Below, one piece after another: positions 17,001 to 24,688 of a DNA stretch of 64,000 nt. This stretch comes from Aureliella sp046290675 (lineage in GTDB: Bacteria > Planctomycetota > Planctomycetia > Pirellulales > Pirellulaceae). Under the pieces are notes generated by a model. The model ran no database searches and was not told where the DNA came from. It saw only the letters and a list, made by a program, of their open reading frames with translations. How positions within the stretch are numbered: the stretch's first letter is position 1; each line of letters begins with the position of its first letter. The stretch spans positions 868,001-932,000 of the forward strand of contig JBKAHA010000001.1 of assembly GCA_046290675.1 (NCBI GenBank). The letters run 5' to 3'. A program made the translations under genes and the position numbers.

Positions 17001-20000
17001 GCGGCGCTCAACGAATTTCGGCGAGGGAATCTCACAGCGGCCGAAGCTCACGCCAAACGCGTCCTAGCGGCCGGAGCCGAGTTCGAATCTGCCAGCTTGA
17101 GTAATGCGTACCAGCAGCCGCGCCAATCGATCGGAAGTCAGGTTCACGGAAAATTGCTCTCGCAGTCTCCCGGCCCCTCCATCGTGCTCGAAAACCAAGA
17201 CCAATTTCGTGAGCTGCTCTCTGCTGGCGCGGCGTCGGGATGGGGATACGGCGGGTGGGGCTACGGATTTGGAGGATACGGTTATAGCGGTCGGAATAGT
17301 ATCAGCAGCATTGGGCGCAAGCCAATCTATCTGTCCGCGATGGATAACTACGGAGTCGGAATGTCACTCTGCTGGGCCATTCTGTTTGAGTGCCAGCCAG
17401 AAGCAGAGCAGGAACGGTGGGCAACCCAAGCGGCCAACCAGATGGTCGGCCTCGCTTCTCGCGAGTCACTGTGGATGGCCTACTTTCTCCAGACTTGGGC
17501 GGAGCCATTCAACTGGTATGACGGAGAAGAAGTCCCTCCTCAATTACAAGTCGTTGTCGACGCGTTACTTGCTGAGGGAGACGCTTATGTAGCGAGCACG
17601 GAACTTTACCGTTTTCGCCAGTTCAATTTGCCTGATGACCCATTTCAATCATTTGAACTTAGGGACGAGCAAGTTGACGAGCTGTTGAAGTTGGCCGACA
17701 TGATCGTCAAATCAACTGCCTCCGCCAAAATCCAACCGGCATTGGATGCCACGCTCGCCGTCTTGCTGCGATCCCAAAGACTGGACGCAGCCAGGGATTT
17801 CCTGCAGAAGCATGCTGAACATTGCGTTAACCCCGACGACCGCATTTGGCTTGCGTCCCAGCTCGTCCGCCTGCCTTACTTTGAAGAATCCAACGGAAGA
17901 TCAGGAGAATTCCAAGCCGAACTCGCCCGGTCCCGCCCCAATGGAAGGGGCTCCGGAGATCGCATTGACTCTAAACTGCGAGTCGCGGCCAGCGAGGAGG
18001 CGTTGCAGCATCTGATCAGTGAAATCCGGAGAGTTCGAGAATCCAATTCTCCACGTGCTGCTATCGAGATTCTCGATGACCAGATTTCGCTTCTTACCGA
18101 ATTGGATTACGAACTTCCCACTGCACAACTGCTAATCCTGTTTGAAGTGTGGTTGGAAGAACGAATTGCATGTGTGGACGGCCAGCCGCTCCGGACGCTG
18201 CTCCCGTACTCGCTCACAGAAAGCTCTCGCGGTGCGAGGGAGATTGCGTCCGGTATTCGATTCCCCAACGACAACGCGTTCCTACCACGAGTCTTCCTGC
18301 GTGAGTGGAGTTCACTGTTCGAGCAATTTGACGCCAGCGATGCCGTCGACGACCTTGCCAATGCATTGCGGCGAGTCGCGGCAAACCACGAAAATGCACA
18401 CGGCCGTTTCTTTTCCCTAGCGGTCCTCGCCACGACACTCGCTTGGGACAATCAAATCGACGCGGCAAATTCGGTGTTGCAAGAAATGGAGGCTCTGGAC
18501 TGCCACAACGAATTGGCCAGAGCGTTGCGCATCCGACTGCTGCGAAGTCAGCAGAAAACCGCGGAGGCGTTTGAGTTAGTCAATGGCACGAACCCACGCA
18601 ATTCTTCCCAACTGCTTGAACAAGAACGTTTCGCAATCGATTTGCTGCTCGAAACGGGCAACCTTGAAGCCGCCAAAGACCGAGCGGCAGGACTGGCTGC
18701 CCTGCGACTTTCTGCAGATACCCAGCTCAATCTCTACGAACTCTTCGCATCCCTGGGTATGACGGATCGGGCAAGCGAGATCCTAGACCGTGTACGTCTT
18801 CGCCCCAGCAATTCGATCGACGTACTTATAGATCTGATGCAGCGTTATGACTCGCTGGAACAGACCGACCGCGCGAAGCAACTTGCGTTTCAGATTTTAG
18901 GAATGGCAGGAGCCTCTTCCAGCGTCTATCGATCCCAATATGCGATGGAACAGGCGTTAGCCTACTTACAAGAAATTGGCGAGGCGCGACCTCTCGTAGA
19001 ACAATACGAACAGCTCCTTGCGCAGTCACCAAACTCATCGGTCCTGACTCAGCAACTCCTCCAACTCTATGAGGTCTGTGGCGAATCCCAAAAGGCGGCG
19101 GACCTTGCCGCCAAGCTGGAAGCCAAACAGCAAAACAGCCCACTCCAAGTACTCGTCCGCGACGGATTCGATCAGTTCGAATCAATGGATTACGAGCAAG
19201 CCCACGAACTCTTGCTAAAAGCAATCGAATTAGATGGCAACGTTCTTTCGAACATCAGCGAATATTTGCTTCCTCTCGTCGAGGAATTTGATAGCTGGGA
19301 TCGCTTCTGGCAAGCGTTGGACAAGCACCAAGTCAATCCTTTCCGCGAAATGGATGACGTGGATTCGCTCAGACTCTCACTCTTCGAAAATAAGCAGTAC
19401 TCCCGATTCGAGAGTGCTCTCCTGGATTGTGTCACTGATCTGCGAAGTTCAGATGCCTTACAAGGCGTAGGTCAATTGGCCAGCCAAGAACACAGAATTG
19501 GAACAGAGCTCTTAGTGGCTGTGACCCGCCAACTGCTGAAGCAACAATCTGAATGGGCCGATGCACACAATTTGATCGGGACGGAAGACTATGATCCAGA
19601 TTTGCCAGGGTTCTTCACTTTCGTTGACAAACTGGCCCAGAACCCAACCGCGTCGCAAGCCGCTTTTGAATTGCTCAAGGCTCGACGGGAATCCCCCGGA
19701 AGATCCTTCTTGAAATTGGCATTGCAGCTGGAGCAGGGTAGGACGGCAGAATGTCAGCGATTCGTTGACAACATTTTGGCTAGGGACGAGCAAACCACCA
19801 CCGACCTGCAAGTCTTGCTCTTTCACGCATGTCACCTAATGGGTCGACAACCCGGAACGCCGGAACGGTCAACCGCATCGATTCGCCAAGGGCTGGACCT
19901 ATGCGAGCGGATGTTAGGCATCGCCAAAGAGGACGCTGATTCTCTATACGCTCAACAGAGACCGATCATCGTCGCCTGCAAACAATTTGCACTCGAGAAA

Positions 20001-23000
20001 CTAGGGGAATACGAATCGCTCATTAGCTCATGGAAAGAAGAGCTGATCGATAGGCTCAGGCAAGAAGCTGGCATTGTAGGCGAAGACGAACGCGGAATTG
20101 AATTCGCTGGTTATGGAGGCAGCTACTCGGGATACGGCGAATACTACGGTTCATACAATCCGCTCCGAGAAAAGCTTACGGCTTACGCATCCATGATGCG
20201 GCAAAAAGGTGAGCTGTTGGACGCGTTCGTGGCCGAACTTGCAAACTCCGTATTCGAAGCATCCCCACCCAGCATTGACACTCTTGCACCTCTACCAATC
20301 CGATCCGACTCCACCCCGAATCCGCGATCGAGTGGATTGAAACTGAAGTACTTGCCTCCGACGCCAGTCTCTAACTGGGCTGAAAAATTTGAATCGAATG
20401 TAGATCCTGGCCTTATTTCGCAGTTGGAATCGGATGTGTTGGCAAGATTAGCCATTCACTTGGCCAGTATGCCAGGGCTCGAGCCTGCTCCTACGAAGAC
20501 GCCGAATTCGTCGATAGAAAAGCCCAAGGCTGCACAAGACATCGCAGCGGATCTTCAGCGTTGGCATCAAATTCTAAACACGCCTGCTACGTCTTGGCCA
20601 AGTGCCATTCACTCAGCCCCTCTGTCCCCAAGCCTCCAGTTCATCGTTGGACTTCAAGGTCACGAAGAGTGGAAAGAGGCCATTCTCCCAACCATCAGCG
20701 AATGGCTGGCTAACACGACCTCGGAAACTGCGGTGGATATTTCGCAGCAGATCCATCGGATTCTTCTAGCGGAGATGTGTGGCCAGTCGGACCAATCTAA
20801 ATCCGGCTGGAGCGATTTACTGAAACGACTAGGGGCAAACGCCACGGCCTACCAGGTGATGGAAGAGGAAAGTGCATCTTCTAGCTCGCCGACGAACCGT
20901 AACCAAAACCGCAGTCGCCAGCAACTCTTGGATTCAAGAACTCTCGAAACGCTGACAGCCGTCATTGTGCGACTTCGACCTGACAACTCAGAAGAGTTGT
21001 TACGGCAAGCGATCAGAACCTTCCAAGACCGAGCCACACCGTTAAGCCTCTTGGCTTCTGGCTTCCAAGCTCAACGAATGGGGTTCGACAGTTCGAGTGA
21101 AGCTTTGCTTCAATCTGCAATGACGCCGCTACTGTCGATCGACGAAGAGTCAGCGAATGAGATCACACGTAACGAAGATTTCCTTGGCTCAAGAGATGCG
21201 TCTTGGTTTGTGTTCGATGACGAAGAAAGGCTCACCATCGGTCTCGAGCTATCCATCTTGGCTGCTCACAACGAATTGCCAGAGCTCGCGATGGATTACT
21301 TCTCAAAGACAATCGACAAGATTCGATTCATCGATTCGGACAACTATTACGGTTACGGCGGGCGAGAGAACCGCGAGGATATTCTTAAACGGCATGCCGT
21401 TTGTGCGGCTCGAAGCTGGTTGATTGGTGTACCAACAACGGAGGACGACGAATTCATTCCGTCACCGAGACGACTCTCGCGGCGCAAGCTCTATTTTCGT
21501 TTGCGTGATTACATTCTGCCGCCAGAGAACGAGAACCTATCTCGGAACCTGCTACGAAGCCAAGCCACCTCTTTTGACGCTGCCCAATCGGTTGCCTCTC
21601 GCTACCAAGGCCGAGCAGATAGCCTTGCATTTGTACTGGCGGATCTAGCAACGGCCTGCGGGGTGGTTGGGGACCTTCAAAAAAGAATCGAAGTGCGTGG
21701 CCAAATGCCGGGAACCGCAGCAACAGCTCTGGCCATCGAGGCACGTCTGCTAGATCAAAGCGTTCACCAAAAGCAGAAGCGTTTTCTCAAAACACTGATG
21801 GACGAGCCAGAGCGATTGGTGGCGACGAAGCACCACCAAACTGCCATTGCGGCCATCCTACATCGACTGGACGCCATCACTTCGGATTCTGAGCGTTCGG
21901 ACCAAGAGCCGCTTAGCGAGTCGATCCTATTTCGCAATGAATGTATTGAGTTTTTGCTTCGAATCGTCAAACAGCATCATCGCGACGAGACGGCAAGCGA
22001 ACTGACCTCCTACTTATCCGGCATATTTGCTGCAAGCATTCGCGACGGCGATCTCGATGACTTCAAAAAGAGCGAACGTTGGCTACGCGAGCTAACGCCC
22101 TCAGAAGATCGCCAGCAGTACGAGAATGAAAGCCGCCTGCCAATGCTCGAAAGCGCCGCGATTAGCGCCTTACTGCTTGGACATGAAGATCTCGCGTTGC
22201 AAGCGATCGCCATGAGTTTGAATGTACAGCGGTACGCGATCAACTCCTACGGAAATTCAACTCAATTCCCAATGATCACTTCGCCGGACCACGCTGCAGG
22301 TATCGCGTTCCTCGCCATACCGCCCGAAAAGCGTGTTGCATCACTCTGGCAATCGATCTGGAATCTTCCCGATATCGGATTGCGTGACTATTCAAACACT
22401 CGTCCCTCCAACCTTGGAAATTGGTATCGTTCGGCTCTCGAGACCGCCACATCGCAAGCGATTTCGAATTGCCTTTTGACTCAATTGCTCGAGGATCAGT
22501 TGCGACTGGGCAACACAGAAGAGATCCAAATCCGACTAGCGTCCTTAAAAGACGAAGACGTTTCGTTTGCCGCAAGAATAGCGTTAGCCGTCGCCCTCGA
22601 GCGTTTCCAATCGAACAAGTTCGGTTCCGCGAAATCAGACCACGTCGACGAGCAAGAATGGGATGAGTTCGATTCCGTAGCACGATTTCCCAGTTCGCTG
22701 TCACGGATTCCCAGATTGAAGGACCTATTGGAAGAGGAAACGACGACAGCGGAATTGGAAGCGTGGCGACTGGCTCGCTCAAATGGCAATACCAAAGCGG
22801 CTGAAGACTTTGAGAAGCGAGCGATGATGCAACAACGTATTCTCGGGTGGTCGAACGCAGCAGACTTCATCCGAGCGCACCAATCGGCGGCATCGATCCA
22901 CGCCGATTCAAACTTGCTCCAAGAACCCCCTGCGCCGCCAAAGTGGACGAATGGCGCGACAAGTTTTCACGCACAGCACAACATCGAATTGGGCGAACGT

Positions 23001-24236
23001 TCAATTCGCATTGGCTCAGGACAGGGCAGAGCAAACTTAGTCTACACTGCTCCGCTGCCAGGGGACTTCGAGCTCCGTTTCCGTCTGACGGTTAAACAAT
23101 ACGCCGACGCTTTCGTATCCTTCGCTGGTCTAACCGTTCAAGTCGATGCTTCCTACGGATATGTAACCGCGTCCGCGCCCGAACAAAGCTACTACGATTA
23201 CTTTCAGATTCCTCAAGCCAAAGCGGGATCTCTACCTGTATGCATCAAGCGTAACGGCGAGCAGCTACACGTTTCGGTTGGCAATCAAACGTTTCCGTCT
23301 TACACCGTTCCTGAAGATGCCTCGCCATGGTTGAGTCTGGGGCTGCAAGACATTGGACAAGCCAACTTCAATGACATCGAAATCAAAGCCGAAGACGTCG
23401 CACCGCAACAAATCCCCCTGCTGGAATCGAATCTAGACGGATGGAGTAAGTCACATTCGGCTTATGACTTGATCCAGCTGCTGCAATTGCATAGCGCAGA
23501 AAACTTCGGGCTGGTTCCAGACGCATTCTTCAATGGCGATCTCGTTGGTGACCTCGAAGTAGAGGAAACCGAATGGTGGACAATCGCCAACAACACACTC
23601 TCCATCGCAGCAACAACGGCACCTCTTCAACACCAAACGCCAACTGCCAAGCAAGGAACGAAATTAAGCCCTGCCGCCCTTCGGGACTCTACGATGCTTG
23701 CTAGATCCCATCGCTTTCTAAATCGCGCACTCAATGTTGACGAAAGCGTCAGTTGGGAAACGACTTGGCAATCGTCCAGTGGCTTTACCAAAGCCGACGT
23801 GAGCGAGCTCGAGACGGACCAACTCGAGGCAACACAGGTTATTTGCCTGCTTGGTGATTTGGTCATTTCGCGTGTTCGGCATGGAGCTGATGACCAGGGT
23901 GGATGGCAGCTTTCTCGGCTCTTACCTCCTGGCCAGATGGTCGAGCTAAGTCCGTCTGAGATGGACTCGCTGATGGTCGAATCGGTTGCACCGAAGAACT
24001 CGCTCCTCGATTCTGCTCGTCCAGGTGTAACTCCTGATTCACTTTCTTCGTCCCCCAACGGCGGCTGGCACCAAGTCCAAGTTCTGGTCGAACCTCAAAC
24101 CGTTCGCCTGATCTTGGACGAGTCTTCCGAATTAATACTACGCAGAAAGCCCGGGGCGTTGCCGATGCTAGGATTTGGGATCACCGGTGATTGGAATCTG
24201 AAGGTTCGCAACCTGGTCCTGAATGGGGCTTGGTAA
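14049..24236 (+). CDS. giant exported tetratricopeptide-repeat protein (about 3,395 residues)
   Basis: One uninterrupted frame of more than 10 kb. ATG 14049 (or 14055) gives a signal peptide whose hydrophobic core is VALVLACMLLGRCPTFA. An upstream in-frame ATG at 13881 would add 56 residues without improving the signal. Residues about 100-1050 are TPR-type helical repeats (for example AWTILGLIHSARGNDLLAVE), and helical repeat sequence continues, more divergent, through much of the rest. Three Gly/Tyr-rich patches interrupt it (around residues 1064, 2021 and 2431). The last 450 or so residues look like two beta-sandwich domains of the concanavalin type. Large TPR proteins of this type occur in planctomycetes (some carry DUF1583-like tails, unverified here). 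No enzymatic motif was seen; a scaffold role in the envelope is inferred. Confidence 0.85.
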   Translation: MTMRPYDLNRTCSARHRKRPQGLQVALVLACMLLGRCPTFATTPNDAVGFGVPAVPQQSVFDNSAAKSEDNPSIASDETAAERKERLLTERFQQVLMKRPRRGTALDKVYGYHVATGNIENFLKKLKTSATEDANSAAWTILGLIHSARGNDLLAVEAFQQSVALSDSDAMAWYYLGQSQLQVGALKDATASLQRSIAQRPSRVDSLPIFETLGRVFLRNGKRNEAIEIWAEMERQFPDDSQVQELIARTLSEEGQYEEALSRYKKLKDSGKDPYRRIENALRYTDVLLSLDRRPDALQELEALVGRVNPSSWLRRELRNRIESVLLADPNPSALTDYYRDWLASRPEDVEARNRLASVLINQQRYPEARQQLKQLIAQNPTDPSPRLTLVELYEREDAPTAAAEQVEALLELDATNPDWILLLGELKWLASGRDVAARPLVEATWQRLIDSYPDEANYAAIVAEKLISIGSTDQAEALFERAIRLAPEDLRYRRQLGNLLLKAERRSDAISVWKQIAAPPRDSAENMLFAAEILRTNEIQAESTELLRAASEKELSVGQRISVARLLLDTELFAEALEQLQKAFGEAEAQTQRRQILDELSQLHGSAGTLTNELERVAGWSSDSEPLLVDDALWQPEERAYYHALLHEANGNTAAATRVLDRATDDFPESGLLLQFAAKLAEERGQLAEAIEVYDRLSRIERVTSSQHLERKCLLELQLQRFDDAMTTAAKRAALAPRNLDYSGFQAEVCFMANRREEAIQILRRRLRQAPRDTSAIGDLARTLANSNRDEEAIEIYWRLFNEQTTAEERSATIIQMAGIYWRQQRFTNLLTRIDATAEELNQPESAYLWKASAHRAVSDVGTALQMLNQLARVRTDDPALLRQLARLYADQGDYEQAFTFQLKLLDLQITEERIKDTVEIAIQAEELSKANAILEEHIELLSDQTKYQIASQFFSFGDLDATQILLDRYLEGAKPHWELVLLAALNEFRRGNLTAAEAHAKRVLAAGAEFESASLSNAYQQPRQSIGSQVHGKLLSQSPGPSIVLENQDQFRELLSAGAASGWGYGGWGYGFGGYGYSGRNSISSIGRKPIYLSAMDNYGVGMSLCWAILFECQPEAEQERWATQAANQMVGLASRESLWMAYFLQTWAEPFNWYDGEEVPPQLQVVVDALLAEGDAYVASTELYRFRQFNLPDDPFQSFELRDEQVDELLKLADMIVKSTASAKIQPALDATLAVLLRSQRLDAARDFLQKHAEHCVNPDDRIWLASQLVRLPYFEESNGRSGEFQAELARSRPNGRGSGDRIDSKLRVAASEEALQHLISEIRRVRESNSPRAAIEILDDQISLLTELDYELPTAQLLILFEVWLEERIACVDGQPLRTLLPYSLTESSRGAREIASGIRFPNDNAFLPRVFLREWSSLFEQFDASDAVDDLANALRRVAANHENAHGRFFSLAVLATTLAWDNQIDAANSVLQEMEALDCHNELARALRIRLLRSQQKTAEAFELVNGTNPRNSSQLLEQERFAIDLLLETGNLEAAKDRAAGLAALRLSADTQLNLYELFASLGMTDRASEILDRVRLRPSNSIDVLIDLMQRYDSLEQTDRAKQLAFQILGMAGASSSVYRSQYAMEQALAYLQEIGEARPLVEQYEQLLAQSPNSSVLTQQLLQLYEVCGESQKAADLAAKLEAKQQNSPLQVLVRDGFDQFESMDYEQAHELLLKAIELDGNVLSNISEYLLPLVEEFDSWDRFWQALDKHQVNPFREMDDVDSLRLSLFENKQYSRFESALLDCVTDLRSSDALQGVGQLASQEHRIGTELLVAVTRQLLKQQSEWADAHNLIGTEDYDPDLPGFFTFVDKLAQNPTASQAAFELLKARRESPGRSFLKLALQLEQGRTAECQRFVDNILARDEQTTTDLQVLLFHACHLMGRQPGTPERSTASIRQGLDLCERMLGIAKEDADSLYAQQRPIIVACKQFALEKLGEYESLISSWKEELIDRLRQEAGIVGEDERGIEFAGYGGSYSGYGEYYGSYNPLREKLTAYASMMRQKGELLDAFVAELANSVFEASPPSIDTLAPLPIRSDSTPNPRSSGLKLKYLPPTPVSNWAEKFESNVDPGLISQLESDVLARLAIHLASMPGLEPAPTKTPNSSIEKPKAAQDIAADLQRWHQILNTPATSWPSAIHSAPLSPSLQFIVGLQGHEEWKEAILPTISEWLANTTSETAVDISQQIHRILLAEMCGQSDQSKSGWSDLLKRLGANATAYQVMEEESASSSSPTNRNQNRSRQQLLDSRTLETLTAVIVRLRPDNSEELLRQAIRTFQDRATPLSLLASGFQAQRMGFDSSSEALLQSAMTPLLSIDEESANEITRNEDFLGSRDASWFVFDDEERLTIGLELSILAAHNELPELAMDYFSKTIDKIRFIDSDNYYGYGGRENREDILKRHAVCAARSWLIGVPTTEDDEFIPSPRRLSRRKLYFRLRDYILPPENENLSRNLLRSQATSFDAAQSVASRYQGRADSLAFVLADLATACGVVGDLQKRIEVRGQMPGTAATALAIEARLLDQSVHQKQKRFLKTLMDEPERLVATKHHQTAIAAILHRLDAITSDSERSDQEPLSESILFRNECIEFLLRIVKQHHRDETASELTSYLSGIFAASIRDGDLDDFKKSERWLRELTPSEDRQQYENESRLPMLESAAISALLLGHEDLALQAIAMSLNVQRYAINSYGNSTQFPMITSPDHAAGIAFLAIPPEKRVASLWQSIWNLPDIGLRDYSNTRPSNLGNWYRSALETATSQAISNCLLTQLLEDQLRLGNTEEIQIRLASLKDEDVSFAARIALAVALERFQSNKFGSAKSDHVDEQEWDEFDSVARFPSSLSRIPRLKDLLEEETTTAELEAWRLARSNGNTKAAEDFEKRAMMQQRILGWSNAADFIRAHQSAASIHADSNLLQEPPAPPKWTNGATSFHAQHNIELGERSIRIGSGQGRANLVYTAPLPGDFELRFRLTVKQYADAFVSFAGLTVQVDASYGYVTASAPEQSYYDYFQIPQAKAGSLPVCIKRNGEQLHVSVGNQTFPSYTVPEDASPWLSLGLQDIGQANFNDIEIKAEDVAPQQIPLLESNLDGWSKSHSAYDLIQLLQLHSAENFGLVPDAFFNGDLVGDLEVEETEWWTIANNTLSIAATTAPLQHQTPTAKQGTKLSPAALRDSTMLARSHRFLNRALNVDESVSWETTWQSSSGFTKADVSELETDQLEATQVICLLGDLVISRVRHGADDQGGWQLSRLLPPGQMVELSPSEMDSLMVESVAPKNSLLDSARPGVTPDSLSSSPNGGWHQVQVLVEPQTVRLILDESSELILRRKPGALPMLGFGITGDWNLKVRNLVLNGAW

Positions 24237-24587
24237 CGAAGCGATCGTTGCCATCAAGGATATTCTTGCGGGCAGCCGAAACTCAGGCGGGAACTCCACG
24301 CTGAGTCTGATGGATGCTCGACGCGGTCAATCGCCACTACCACCAACTTCTGAGAAACCGGGCAAAAGAGGCTCTTTGGTGTCCAAATTGGTTGGCTAAG
24401 TGCGTTACTTGTCGAACGCCTTAAACTACACCAACATTGACTTGTGGTGCGGTTTAGCTACTCTAAACAGTCCCACCAACGAGGGTGCTTCCCTCTCCCC
24501 CGTGTGTTTATGACGCTTCCCGCCTCAATTTTCACACACACCTCGCGGCAGACCACTCCGCTCCAAACCCATAGGCTCTAAGCGATT
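24237..24587. other. intergenic region after the giant TPR gene
   Basis: About 350 bases with no supported gene and no clear terminator. It leads into the structured leader at 24588-24677 of the next gene. Confidence 0.45.
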
Positions 24588-24677
24588 CGTCGGTATGACC
24601 AGCCAAACAGGTCAAACCGACGCTGTGAATGTGAGCAAAGCTGCCTGATAAACCTCGGATTGACAGCGTCCAGCGAC
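24588..24677 (+). promoter_or_regulatory. structured 5' leader with two mutually exclusive hairpins
   Basis: Stem 1 pairs CGTCGGTATGACC (24588-24600) with GGTCAAACCGACG (24610-24622), 13 bp with one mismatch and a 9-base loop. Stem 2 pairs GACGCTGTGAAT (24619-24630) with ATTGACAGCGTC (24659-24670), 12 bp with one mismatch. The four bases GACG at 24619-24622 belong to both, so the two folds compete. A small third stem (CGTC-CAGC-GACG, 24668-24677) ends 11 bases before the ATG at 24689. This resembles an attenuator or translational switch; no ligand or family is recognised. Confidence 0.5.
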
Positions 24678-24688
24678 GGTACTGAATC

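Noticed and set aside
22276..22782. Minus-strand frame of 168 codons inside the giant TPR gene
   Set aside because: Antisense shadow of a clear coding frame.
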